Shown here: positions 24,290 to 36,159 of the stretch, in pieces
How the letters are laid out: every line of letters starts with the position of its first letter
How positions within the stretch are numbered: position 1 is the first letter of the stretch
Origin: Hofstenia miamia
Taxonomy: Eukaryota; Xenacoelomorpha; Acoela; Hofsteniidae
Direction of reading: 5' to 3'
NCBI GenBank assembly: GCA_900660155.1
Contig: CABFPE010000769.1
Span: 79,424-143,423, forward strand
DNA: 64,000 nt
Translations under genes and position numbers: made by a program
Notes under the pieces: model-generated
The model's input: only the letters and a program-made list of their open reading frames with translations
The model's database searches: none
What the model was told of the DNA's origin: nothing

Positions 24290-24680
24290 ATTAGGCTTAA
24301 CTAGAAAATTAATTATTAATTTTGGAAACCTGCAGTGGACATTTCATTTGTTCCACTGGATGCACCATTGCAATCTTCTACTTAAACATTGCCTACTGAG
24401 AATGTCATGAATAAAAAAATTTTGAAAGATATAGTGTGCAATTCTACTGAAATCCTTTACAAAAAGACCCAAGTAGTTCTCATAATTCCATCTTATAAAG
24501 AAGAACTTTCCTTTGATTTTAAATATGCATAAAATTGGATCTCTTTTAAGTACAAAAAAATTTAATTAGATAAACTTTTCAATGTGATTTTTATAATGAA
24601 GTTGAAAAATGCTTGCGTCAAATTTTCATCCATATTCATTTTCTAAGACATTTAAGTACTTTGGTAGCCAAGTCCATCTT
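24290..24680 (+). repeat. Segmental duplication copy A, distal piece (partner 63330-63760)
   Basis: CAATCTTCTACTTAAACATT and GAGAATGTCATGAATA at 24371-24410 match CCATCTTCTACTTTAAAATT and GAGAATGTTATGAATA near 63381. CATCTTATAAAGAAGAAC near 24489 matches CATCTTATAAAGAATAAC near 63593. Confidence 0.55.
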
Positions 24681-25900
24681 CAATCATTAGTTGATTTCAG
24701 ATTAACTATATTATTTGCCTAATTTCTAAGACTTGTGAAAAACAGACAACATCAACCCTATCAAAATATTTAGGGAAAGGAACTGCATGTTAGCAATGTA
24801 TAAATTTTTAAAGATGAATCAAATTTGAATTTATAGAGAATTCCCTTTTCAGTAACAGCTTTTGTTTTGTATTAAAAATGCTACCACTTCTACACAAAAT
24901 AAAGCAATTTGAGCATACTGTGCAAATAGTCTGTGCTTGTGAACAAATTAAGGCTAAATAACAAAACAAGCTTTATATTACTGAAGAGATTAAAACAGCA
25001 TTGAGTAAGGCTAACTTTTAACACCAGGCATATTTGTTTATTACTAAAAAATTGTTAAAAATAATTTTAAGAAAATTCGTTGAGTATCACTGAACTCACA
25101 AAGCATGCAGGTGAATATAATTTGTTAAAAACCATAACCAAAATTTGTAATAATTATATTTTCTACCTCATATGAGAGCTGTTTAAATTTGTCTCCACAA
25201 TTTCTTGACTAAATTACAAGTAATCTTGGATATATACAAATGCAGAAAAATTCAACAAATATAGAAGTACTAGAAGTTATTCACACTTACATTCCAAGTT
25301 TGTAAACTGTTATATAAGAATAGGATGCAACATTTAGAATATCAATAATGTACATAAAAAAGCTTGAAAAATTGCCTTCACTATGCAAGTTTTGACATTT
25401 GAAATATCAAAAAATAGCTTACTAGAATAAAATACTGAATACCAAGAAATAAGATCTGGATATCTGCATTTCCAAGTATAAGTTCCATATTTTTTTAAAA
25501 TAATCTTATATTAACGATTCCACTATGTAGACATGCATAACTATTAAGGCAGGCAAAAGACCTTGTGAATAAGGTTAAAACAACTTTGATTTGTATTGCT
25601 TTAGATTAATCTTAAATTAAATCAATACACATACAGATCAATAGCTTAGGAAAAGAAAACTTTACCCACATCAGATAGAATTGCAAAATTATAAAAACCT
25701 GCTTAATATCTGTAGCTTTGAACTAAAACTATTCCAAATCAATTAAGTCCCCCACAACTAAATCAGGTTTACTCAATATCTTTACTATAGTTGGCTGCAA
25801 AAAAATGAGACTAGAAAAAAGGCATATTACTTTTGAACTACTGAACGTAACAACTCAAGAAAGGTAAGATTTTAAAGATACATTAAAGGACTATAAGTAA
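24680..25900. other. Nothing recognised
   Basis: AT-rich, no open frame or repeat end worth naming. Confidence 0.35.
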
Positions 25901-25906
25901 AAAGCA

Positions 25907-26470
25907 TCAAAGTCTAATTTGTTTTCCTCCTGTAGAAATAACTTCATTCAAACGAACTGAAACTGATTTCATTAAATTGGACTTCATTTCAGATGTCAAA
26001 ATGCGTTGACTTTCTTGGATGCTTTCTTTTAAATCGGATATATTTTTCGGATTTTTCTTCTCAACGTCATTTTTCAATATCTGCCAAACATTTTCGATTG
26101 GAGAAAGGTCAGCAGAACTTGGTGGCCATTGCAAAAACTGGATATTATTTTCAGAAAACCAATTTTTTGTCTTTGCTGACGTGTGCGGGGTTGCTCCGTC
26201 CTGTTGGAGTATCCATCCATCATCATATAAAGCATCAGCATAAGGCATACATTCAGCTATAATTTGGCAATATCTTTGATTGTCGATTGTGGCATTTCCG
26301 TCTAAAATTTTCAAATAAAACCCACAATAGAAAAGTGCTCCCCAAACCATAATTTTTTGTCGAACATTGGAACCGCCTTTGTTGGCCTTGGACATTTCTT
26401 TGACGACCACACTTGTACTTTGTTTCTGTGTAGTTGAAATACGCACTCATCAGTCAACATCATAATTTCA
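25907..26470 (-). mobile_element. Tc1/mariner-type transposase, C-terminal two thirds (DD34E), broken
   Basis: The 179-codon minus-strand frame contains KIMVWGALFYCGF, ILQQDGATPHTSAKTKNWFS, FLQWPPSSADLSPIENVWQI and LKNDVEKKNPKN, the classic catalytic half of Tc1 transposases. Between the Asp of QQDGA and the Glu of PIENVW there are 34 residues, giving the Tc1 DD34E spacing. The first catalytic Asp (LTDECVFQLH) lies in another frame around 26440-26470, so one frame change occurs near 26400. The DNA-binding N-terminus is absent and no inverted terminal repeats were found. A dead fragment, but the long open frame means it is not very old. Confidence 0.85.
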
Positions 26471-26827
26471 AATTATAGCAACATTGATTATACATGAATT
26501 AAGCTTGCTTATATTCCATAACAATTCGCTCAAAATTTTGGCAATTATGAATTATAATTTAAACATCTATAAGTATGGTAGATTTAAAAATTATTTCTGA
26601 AATGAACATAAAAAAGTAAATGAACACAGGTGATAACGTTAGTACTTAAATGTTGCATAAATTATTCTTAGATATATAAATATTTTAATTGTTTACAATA
26701 GTAGTCAATAAAAAGTTGAAATTTTCGTTATATTGGTTTCAAAAATGTTTGAAATAGTTTATTATATATTACGCACACTTTTATTTATTTAAATAAGCTG
26801 TAAATTAATGAATGTACAAATTGTACA

Positions 26828-26940
26828 AATTTGGAGAATTTGGCAATTATTTGGCAAATATTGGCCAATTATTTCCATTTACAAAAATTATGCATTTTTA
26901 TCCAAATATTTGGCAAATATTTGCCAAATTTTCCAAACGT
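26828..26940. repeat. Cluster of TTTGGCAA words with perfect palindrome
   Basis: TTTGGCAA or its complement TTGCCAAA occurs several times in about 100 bp, including ATTTGGCAAATATTTGCCAA, part of a self-complementary run near 26908-26930. TTTTGGCAAATATTTGG recurs near 51530. Function unknown; it may be a decayed inverted-repeat element. Confidence 0.5.
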
Positions 26941-27029
26941 ATTTACTAGGGGTATTACAACGAGACTAGATACTATGCTATCACTATGCTTTTGCCTAAC
27001 ATATTGGCTTGCTGTGTTGATGCTAGAAT

Positions 27030-27055
27030 NNNNNNNNNNNNNNNNNNNNNNNNNN
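27030..27055. other. Assembly gap (26 N) next to an AT microsatellite
   Basis: An N run followed by (AT)n; the gap was probably caused by the microsatellite. Confidence 0.95.
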
Positions 27056-27209
27056 ATATATATATCTATATATATATAATGAGAATAACAATGTCATGCT
27101 ATGAATATTTGCATTGAACTGCATTGAAGTAATTTTTTTCGGTGAGGCGAAATACACCAATTTCTTAAATGAATTTGCTGTGAAATGTGTAAAAACGATT
27201 AGGTACCTT

Positions 27210-27532
27210 TTATGTAATTTCTTCAATTGGCGCGTATAGCTTTTGAATATAGGACTGAATACATCCAATCAAATTAGCAAAGAGGGAAAGCCCAAAAAGG
27301 GCATAAATCCATAAACAACCGTAATATACAGTTCTTTGAAAGGGTGTAAATGGATTTTCATCAGATGGATCACCAGGATAAATGTCTCCATATCCAATTG
27401 TACTTAAGCTGATAATAATAAAGTAAAAAGCAGTGTACCAATCAAGTTTCATTACGTATGTGAAGTAAGGCATTGGAATGATCACAAGGATAATGATATA
27501 CAACAGAACTGCTAACGTAATAGTCAATGCCT
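27210..27532 (-). CDS. K2P potassium channel, exon 4: M3, pore loop 2, M4, stop
   Basis: Last coding exon of the two-pore-domain potassium channel described under exon 1. The acceptor TTGTTCTTTAG ends at 27533 and the exon enters in phase 1, completing Lys214. It encodes residues 214-320. M3 is LTITLAVLLYIIILVIIP (about 216-233), the second pore helix is WYTAFYFIIISLS, and the second selectivity filter is TIGYGD (258-263). M4 follows as TVYYGCLWIYALFGLSLFAN. The stop comes ten residues after QSYIQKL, so the cytoplasmic C-terminus is unusually short. Vertebrate TWIK-1 has TIGLGD here; this protein keeps the canonical Tyr. No polyadenylation signal can be assigned, since an assembly gap lies 155 bp downstream. 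Confidence 0.93.
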
Positions 27533-27696
27533 CTAAAGAACAACAACAAGTAATGAATTCATATAAATATCATCTATGTTTCAATAAAAATTTAATAAAC
27601 TTAATGCGTATTAAGTAACACATGGATAATAAACAGAATCTGAATTAATTGATATATAATTACAATTTTTTTTAAATTCTTATTCAAAAACCCTAC

Positions 27697-27867
27697 TTTT
27701 TGAATGAGTGTGTTGCTCTCCGAATATTCGTCCTATGGACTTAACAATGTGTGTGTGAGTTTCACCCAGCACGGCAAGAAAACATAAAGTAAGTGGAATT
27801 CCTAAAATACAGTAGAATACTGTCAGCATTTTTCCAGCAAATGTCTGCGGAGTCACATTTCCATATC
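27697..27867 (-). CDS. K2P potassium channel, exon 3: end of filter 1 and M2
   Basis: The acceptor TGTATTATAG ends at 27868. The exon starts with GA, which completes the Gly codon left by exon 2 to give TTIG-YGNVTP across the 17.4-kb intron. It encodes residues 158-213. After the filter comes FAGKMLTVFYCILGIPLTLC, with the G-I-P-L signature of K2P M2, then FLAVLGE and a His-rich intracellular loop (ETHTHIVKSI, EQHTHSK). It exits in phase 1 at AAAAA|GTAGGG, matching exon 4 over a 164-bp intron. Length 171 nt. Confidence 0.92.
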
Positions 27868-28859
27868 CTATAATACAGTCTCTTATCATTTCAAAACTTT
27901 AAAAATTTAACTCTCATTTTTGATGAGAATATCTCTTGAAAATTTTACTGTTTCAAAGAAACTCCATATTTGACAATTAAGATACACTAATATATGTATA
28001 TTGCTGCTAACCATCATTTGAAACAACAAGCATGCTTTTAAAAACATTATATTATATTATATTATAGTTATTTAATAGTATGTTTCAATCTTTTTTAACT
28101 TATCTAAATTACAAACTGTGTTAATTAATTACATCCAGTGTTGTAGATGTGATTTTGCATAGAATATTGTTTCAAGTACAAATAAATTATCATTTTTAGA
28201 AGAAAACACATATTGTTTAGAAACGTGGAAATGTGTGTTAGAAACAAACTTCATCGTTGTGTGTTCTAAGCTTGTCACTTTCGAAAATTTATTCTATTTT
28301 AAAAAAGTGGAATGTATTTGAAAAAGAGGAATGATTTGGAAATGGTAGGAATCGATCCAGAAATCCGGTAAGAAGAGAAGTTCACAATAATTAGGGTTAG
28401 GGGCAAATATTCTCATGGAGAATTCTTCTATAGGGTATTTACCACTTGGAAATTTCCGGGAATCAATCATATTTATTGTAACATCACCATTTTATATTTG
28501 ATCGTATTTGTATTTACGTGAAGCCGTAATTTAAATATTTTACTATTTTGGAGGGAACATAAGCTGAATTCCAAATTTCAGTTCTATTAAATTTTAACTA
28601 CTTAACTTATTGTTAAGGATTCATCATGCTATTATGTTAAACTCTAATCAATCAATTACAAAAATATAATTTTCCAACACATAAAGTAGTTGTGGTTCAT
28701 GAACAGAAGTACTGAGAAAGCCATTTTGAACTTTTACAATCTGGAATTGATGGATTTAGTGTAAGAATTTTTAATCTAGAACCTTTCAAAGGTAATGTTA
28801 GAAGTTCCTCTATATGACTTAATAATACATCTTTAGAACTTAAGAAATCAATTTGTGTT

Positions 28860-31425
28860 GCTTATTTAAATTGCTAGAGTTTGTTATCTCTTAAAGAAGA
28901 CTCAATTTATATACCCATGTTCTAAAGCATGAAAGTCAGATAGTTTGTCTCGCTGAAAACTGGCTAGATTCTACTTTTGCAACTGAAATTTTATCAAATG
29001 CAGACTTGAATTTGATTCTATAAGTGTTAGATACTCGTCCTTTAGAATAGGGTTGTCCTGCTAATCTTTGTAATTTAAATTGTAGTTTCATAGACATTCT
29101 ATTTAATAATTCATACTACTTTATGTGTAGCCTTATTTTAAATTTTCCTTAGGTATGAGTTACAATAGTTTGTGTTTATATTCCCCCAATGAATATAACA
29201 TTCTCTCTGAGTATAAAGGATGTTGTTAGAGCCTTTGATTTTCCTTTCAATTACCCAAGCACATCACCCCGTTATCTTTTCTGAAACATAAGTATTTGTT
29301 GTGATACAGTTCGGGTTTCGTGCTTTTCCTCTAAGGAATTTTGAAACAACATTGTTGGAATCTCTATTTACCAAGTTGAACAACCCCGACTGCTGGAAAA
29401 ACTTTGGATCTAATTTTTTCTTTTAGTGATAATCATTCAATTGCTAACTATGTTCCAGGTGTAGACTTTGAAAAAATAATTCAACTTTACACAAGTTTTA
29501 ACTTCACTGTGACGTAATTTTCGTATTCTCAAGCTGATGCAAGGAGTCTGATGACTGCCTTTTTAATATTTTTTCTTACTTAGCCTCAATGATTCTATTT
29601 ATTAAACTTTGTTGTGCCTTAAAACAGACTTAAGAAAAAACTTTTTCCAGAATACCTCAGCTCTCATTCAATTAATCTATTTAATAAGGCATCAAATGTT
29701 AAAAAATGCTCATAAAATGAAAATAGTAAGAATCGTTCAATGTGTGTATCAATAATATTAATCAGTTACTTCAGTTAGTAGAATTGGCTAAGCTGCTAAT
29801 ATGCACAATGAAATAGCACTAATTCTTGCTCTAACCTACTGAAATCACTTTACAAACACGATATTCATAAGCCTATGATATGTAAAATTGTAGTCAATTT
29901 ATACTTAAATATCTAATAAGAGTTAAAATGATGACAGCATGGTTGAACTATTTAATAGTTTCTTTAAATCTGTCTAAGCTCTTCTCCAAATATTGATGAC
30001 AACATCAAATGCTTGGACACTTCTGACTTCAATGCGATTTATTGCACTCTTAATGATATTATCGTCTGCTTAAAGTTATCTTCTTCTGATTGTGCAACTG
30101 AAAATTTGCTTATAGTATGCTAATCAAATATGCAAATGCATTTGTGCCTCATGCATTAAATGCTTTTTAAATATTGTCTTGACTGTGGGATCTTTCCTAA
30201 ATTTTCGAAAGTTTCTCATATTTATCCTTATATAAACATAGTAAGAAGAATTTCGTAGCAAACTATCGACCTATTAATATTCTTCCAAAACAATCTTTAG
30301 TCTTTGTGCGTATTTCTTATTTCAGAAGAAGGTGCACAGGGCTTCAACTGCTTATCCTATTTGGTGATTTATGTAGGTATTTTAATGGAAATATTCCATA
30401 ATATATCCTATACATTGACGTCAGAAAGACATTTGATAGTATATCAAACTCATTATTAATTAGCAAGCTTCATTTACAGTTCAATATGTTTCCTTCACGT
30501 CTAAAATCTTACTTGACCAATAGTCAGTAATATGTTTGTATAAATTGCACTATTTTGTCTCTTTATCTTACTAAAGACGGTGTCCCTCAAAGTACAGTTC
30601 TTGGACCTATGCTGTTACTAGCATTAATATATGATCTACGCCTTTTCTTTTTGCTGATCATATTAAATTTAGGGCATTCACACCAATAAATATCAACCAT
30701 CAAATTGCATAGTCCTAAAGGGCTAAAGATCTTAGTGTCTGTATAACTTCCAATTTAACTAGTGTCAGTACATTTTAGGAAAACTAAAGTAATCCAGTTT
30801 AGCCTTTTTGGAGCTAAAGTCAAACGTTCCGTTCAATACCACAATTAAACACTGTTTAAATAATCATTCTTTCTTCTAGTATTGCTTCATGTAAACAAAT
30901 CTGATTCGTTAATCTTAGAAAAAAATTAGATAAAATGTTCAATAAATAATCATTAAACACAGCTATAAGGAAGGACTTTTTAATTTGGGGTAACAATTAC
31001 TTTACCGCCATAACCACATGGCATTATATTTCTTAATAAACTTTTTAGTTAACATTATTAGCTCGAATATATTTACTATATTTCATTATATATCCTTAAT
31101 TGTTGTGGCCAGATTAATGTTTCATGTAGGAAAATTAAGAAGAAAATGACATCAAATTATTTGTTCAATAGTTCTGTTAGTTTACCAAACTATATTGATA
31201 GTTTCATTGATATCAATTTAAATTGGTATTCTCCTTAATTTGGAAGTTTTTTCTAAAATGAGTTTGCACCTAAGTACAATTTTCATTTGCGTTTTATGCG
31301 ATATGTTGCATGGTGATTGCATTTCATGCATTTGTAATTTCAATTCAAATTTCGTATAATTGCAATGCTTACAATAAAAGTCCTGTATTAACATTATTGT
31401 TATTATTATTTTTATTATTATATTT
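28860..31425 (+). mobile_element. LINE (endonuclease to RT), heavily decayed, in K2P intron 2
   Basis: Plus-strand fragments in changing frames: IVCLAENWLDSTFATEILSN near 28945 (the endonuclease C-L-x-E-x-W-L block), FPKFSKVSHIYPYI near 30195 and NYRPINIL near 30265 (RT start), YIDVRKTFDSISNSLLISKL near 30410 (motif A), DGVPQSTVLGPMLLL near 30580 (motif B). The end is an ATT-rich tail at 31390-31425. Many stops and shifts; old. Antisense to the host gene. Confidence 0.7.
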
Positions 31426-31439
31426 CTGCCGCCATTACT

Positions 31440-32633
31440 TTTATATTTTACTATAGCGTGAGATTTAAATTTTATAGTAAGCCGTTTCTCTTTAATATAT
31501 ACTTTATATTCAATCGTTAAGTGAGTGCTGTTCTAAAGTACGGTTTTATTTATAGTGGTAGGAGATTTCGGTCAGACAATATCAATATTTAATTTCAATT
31601 TTTAATGAAGTGCGGCAGATATTCAAATTCTGAAATTTTCATTTTATTAGTGTTGGTGCACTTTTAATAATAACTAAAAAAGCAATTCACTTTGTGATTA
31701 TAAGAACTCTAAACTTTGCACAAAAGCATGACGAAGCATGACTATATCGTAATAAATATAAAATATTATCTCCGTTCTACCAAATTCATCTGCATATGCT
31801 ATTTATCTTATTTAAATTCAAATCACTACAAACATCTCTCCTTTTCTTTAATGCCTATATTAAATAAAATGAGCGATCGCAAAAATTTCTGTGCTTAGAT
31901 AAAAATTCTACTAGCTTTAATCACATATCAATTAAATTGTGGAATAATTTAGATTATGAAACGCGAATACAAAAAAACTATAAAAAATTTAGAAAAAAAT
32001 TGAAACAGTCTCTTCTAATAAAACAATATACATTAGGGAACGGTAATACACTTTATGCATTTGAAACATACATCCAACATTGAGCACCTACACAAACATT
32101 GATTATATTAGTATACATTGTACATATTAATTTGTAGTTAATTATTTGTTTATATTTTATTTTTCTTTTGTCATGTATTAGTTTGTAGAATTTTGTATAC
32201 ATTGAGCAATAAATTTGATTTGGCTCTTATTCGTTCAAAAAGATGCAAAATAAAATAAGCTTGCTACAAATAACTTGTATAAATCTTGTAAATATTATTT
32301 GAGGAAGGACAGCATTTTTATATGTGTACTTAATACCATTATTACAATAAAGTGACTCTAATGTTAGTATTTGTAGCTAATTAACAATTCTGTTAAACTG
32401 ACAAATTACAATGAAGGTATTTGGTAATTTGCACAACGATGTTGTTTCAAATGCACAATTATTCTACAGTTTGTCACTGTCGTATCTAGCAAAAGAAAAT
32501 TACGTTTTCCAATAAATGACTTCAATCATTCAGCTGTTGCAAAGTTAATTTACATATGCTTCCTGTTAACTATATGAGTTTATTAATGTATCAATTACTT
32601 CACATATTTTGAATTCTCATTAATGCCCTGCCG

Positions 32634-32640
<7 letters not shown>
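31440..32640 (+). repeat. Old direct duplication, copy D1 (partner 36160-36900)
   Basis: GGTTTTATTTATAGTGGTAG at 31541 matches CGTTTTATTTATAGTAGTGG at 36261. ACAAATAACTTGTATAAATC at 32266 matches the same words at 36457. CCAATAAATGACTTCAATCA, then TTCAGCTGTTGCAAAGTTA, at 32509 matches 36739. About 80 % identity. D1 contains a LINE fragment that D2 lacks. Confidence 0.75.
31703..32230 (+). mobile_element. LINE 3' fragment inserted in duplication copy D1
   Basis: TLNFAQKHD, NKYKILSPFYQIHLHMLFIL and LWNNLDYETRIQKN match the C-terminal part of the LINE at 13.3-17.5 kb (TLNFAQKHD, YKILSPYYQIQMHMLSILF), so it is the same family. The 3' end AGCAATAAATTTGATTTGG also matches. Copy D2 shows the uninterrupted site (CTTTGTGATCATTCCTTCAA near 36414), which dates the insertion after the duplication. 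5'-truncated, as usual for LINEs. Confidence 0.75.

Positions 32641-32678
<38 letters not shown>
32634..32678. repeat. (TA)n microsatellite
   Basis: Imperfect TA run with two TACATA interruptions. Confidence 0.9.
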
Positions 32679-33279
32679 CTGTTTATTAATTACATCATAA
32701 GCGTACGTATAGTTCTTGCTTTTGGTAAAGTTCAGTATGCACATGTTTCCTTGGGTTAAACCCTTTGGATTTGGGCCCATCGATCGCATAAAAATAGTTT
32801 ATTTTACTTTATCTTTTTAAATGAGAGAATCAATATGACATGTATATAGATGATGCTCTGATTCATTAATGATTACAACTGATGTCATGATTTAAATAGT
32901 TTGAAGACTAATGTAGTTTTTGTTAATTTTTATAGAAACTTCACAACTAAAATGCATATGCAATCAAACACCTTTATCACAATCAACAATTTCTTTATTT
33001 TTTGGCGGTAAAACTTAGATTGAAAGATTTGGAGAAGCATAGTTTATCAAAAAATTATATTTTTTCTGTAAGAGATAGTTTCAAAATATAAGATGATATC
33101 TTGCATATTTCTTGTTTGAGGATAATAGAATAATGAAAATCAGAGTTTTATGTATTTCTCAAAGTGGTAAGACTTTCTAATGAAACTATTTCGGCTAAAA
33201 TACGTAACTAACTTTGCAATATAACTGAACTACATACACATTACTTTCATTGAGTGTTTATATTTGTTTTATTTATACC

Positions 33280-34857
33280 ATCACAAAGAGTAAAAAATGT
33301 CAAATATCTGAAAATCCTTATTTATTGCCCTAAAATAAATTCAACTAAAAAATTTGTTCCCAAAATTTTTATAATTGTTTTTTAAATAAAAATGAGACAT
33401 TATTGCTCTGAAGATTTCATCCATATTTTGACTGTAATTTCGATGCTAAGAAGCTCTTAGCGCTTTTATTTACAAAATATTACTAAAAAAATTTTTAGGA
33501 GTGATATTTTTAAAAGAGATTTCATAAATGGAAGCACAAATGTAAAGTAGGTGCATATATTGAAAGATTAGATATTTTCGTTGCATTCACTAAATGGAGT
33601 AAACATTACAAAAATGTGTAATTGATAACTTAAAATATACTAAAATGAGGGCTAATTATTACAAAATTCATGGCTCATTATTGTCTATACTTTGTTTATT
33701 TCTCTCAAATAAAATTTTTAGTCAATTATTCATGTATTTTGTATAACACTATAAGTGAAATGGTTTTAATTTTCTATATAACGATGTCTCTATTTTGTCA
33801 ATCAATTTCCAATAGCTAGCTATAGAAAAATCTACCAAAAATTTTATCCAATCTACGAATTCCTTTCTTCTCTAAAAAAACAAAACAAATAGAACACTCA
33901 AACTCACTGTAGCAGTATTTTGCGAACAGTGGGCTTCAATAACAGCACTTATGCAAAAATTGTAAAACAGGCCATACATATGATTTAAGCATTTTTGTTT
34001 TGCTTGTTGCGCATTGTACCGAAATTTCAATTTTAATCAGTGTATCAAACCATACCTTCAAGCTATTANCCAATTTCATTTTGAAGGATAAAAATGGAAT
34101 ATATTTTTATTAATTTTTTTCTGAAACCGTCACAAAGAGTAAAAATGCAACTATGGTGAAAATCCTTGTTTATTGCCCTAATATAAATTCAACTAAAAAA
34201 TTTGTCAGCAAAATTTTTATAATTTTTTTGAATAAAAATGAGATACTTGCGTTTTTAATTATAAAATATTACTGAAAAAATTTTTTGGAGTGATATTTTT
34301 AAAAGAGGTTTCTTAAATGGAAGCACAAATGTAAAGTTAGTGCATATATTGAAAGATTCGATATTTTCGTTGCATTCACTAAGTGGAATAAACATTACAA
34401 AAGTAAGTAATTGATAACTTAAAATATACTATAAATGAGGGCTAATTATTACAAAAGTCTTGGCTCATTATTGTCTATATGTTGTTTATTTCTCTCAAAT
34501 AAAATTTCTAATCAATTATTCATGTATTTTGTATGACACCATAAGTGAAATGGTTTTAATTTTCTATATAACGATGTCTTTATATTGTCAATCAATTTCC
34601 AATAGGCAGTTATAAAAAAATCTACCAACAATTTTATCCAATCTACGAATTCCTTTCTTCTCTAAAAAAACAAAACAAATAGAACACTCAAACTCACTGT
34701 AGCAGTATTTTGAAAACAGTGGGCTTCAATAACAGCGCTTATACAAAAATTCTAAAACAGTCCTTACATATGATTTAAGTCATTTTGTTTTGTTTTTTGC
34801 GCATTGTACCGAAATTTCAATTTTAATCAGTGTATCAAACCATACCTTCAAGCTATT
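33280..34857. other. Assembly join at single n (34069): diverged double copy
   Basis: About 33280-34068 and 34128-34857 share the same order of blocks (CACAAAGAGTAAAAA, AAATGGAAGCACAAATGTAA, GTATCAAACCATACCTTCAA) with several per cent difference and a deletion in the second. They meet at an n, so two alleles laid in tandem is the likely explanation; a true tandem duplication is possible. Confidence 0.6.
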
Positions 34858-35029
34858 ACGTCGTTGCTTATAAAGTGTAGTGGGAATATTTACAAACGAT
34901 TAACCAATTTCTCAATCGTAGTTTTCAAATTTTTTCTAGAATAATTTTTTTGATTTAGCTATGGCGTACTTCACTAGTGAAGTTCTTATTTAATTTAAAT
35001 TTTATCAGCTATTAAAATTTTAACTCGAT

Positions 35030-36080
35030 TATATTTGTGCTGCTTAGTGAAATATTGTCTTAAGCACAACTAAATTACATCTTTTTTATAACTTAATTAG
35101 GTATAAGAACTAAATTTGATAATTTCCCATTTTGGAAAATAATAATGCCGTTAAGGGTACTACGGTAATAATCTTACAAAAGAATTGCTTTATAGGGAAT
35201 AAAAAATTAATTTTTTTACCACAAACCAATACAATCAATGATGACTATGGAAATCCAAAATTTCTTGTTGCTTTCCATCAATGCAATTAGCATTTATGAC
35301 ATATTTGCTTGGATTTTGCCATCAAAATTCGTTATTTTACGTTTTCGACAACAGTTTCATGGTGTTGGAAAGCGTCTAACTTTATACAATGTCATTGCTA
35401 ATTTAACCCAATATTAAATAATAACTTGGTCTACTAAGCGTAGTGCTTCCACTGCTTGAAGAAGGCTTTTTGAACAATCAATATATTATCTATGGGCACT
35501 TGTGAAAGCGAAAATCAACTTTGGAAGAAAGAGATCAGCATTGAATCCTATCTTTGATGGAAAATAAACATCTTTGGAAAAAAATTGCGTCAATAATTAA
35601 CTGAAGTCCTGTTTGAAAGTGAGGCTGCAAAAAAATTGGATTGTACAAGACAAATATTGGTTGATTTTACTACAGAAAAAACATTGTAAAAATCCTGTAA
35701 AATGGATACTTTACACGGAGTATTAAGGAAAAATCGAGACTCTAAATGCATTCATTTTTGTTTTATGTATGTCTTTCTGTTGATAACTTGAGATTTTAAT
35801 AAACTGTTCGCTGTACCTTAATCCTTGCAATACCCTTAAAGATATAGCTACATAAAGGTCGAGTATGCTTCTAAGATATTTGTTAAATTAATATTTAATA
35901 TAATATAACGATAAAAAAGAGGCTAATTAATTTTTTTCTATGATTAAAGTATGAATTTTGATATTCTAACAGCAATTTCGTTTGACTATGTTGCTATTTA
36001 ACTAACACTTAATGTTGGTGGACAAGTTACTTGTGATAATTACTCGCATTTTTGAAATAATAGCTTTAAAAGCATTGTGG
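35030..36080 (+). repeat. Old direct duplication, copy C2 (partner 4200-4800)
   Basis: See copy C1. This copy is longer because of extra sequence around 35400-35850, which includes a transposase-like open stretch at 35598. Confidence 0.55.
35598..35688 (+). pseudogene. Possible hAT-type transposase remnant
   Basis: A 30-codon open stretch reads LTEVLFESEAAKKLDCTRQI. The E-S-E-A-A-K-K-x-x-C-x-R block recalls a conserved stretch in some hAT-like transposases, from memory only. The flanks are in other frames. Weak. Confidence 0.25.
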
Positions 36081-36159
36081 TTTAATTATGTTAAATTGAT
36101 AAAAACACGTTTTCCTACGTTTTTCAAACTATTCTTTCTACCGCAATGAAATTTGTTGT

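Noticed and set aside
25993-26262. Plus-strand ORFs of 89 and 74 codons
   Set aside because: They are antisense shadows of the Tc1 transposase and carry no motif.
28388-28406. TTAGGGTTAGGG telomere-like sequence
   Set aside because: Only two units; expected by chance.
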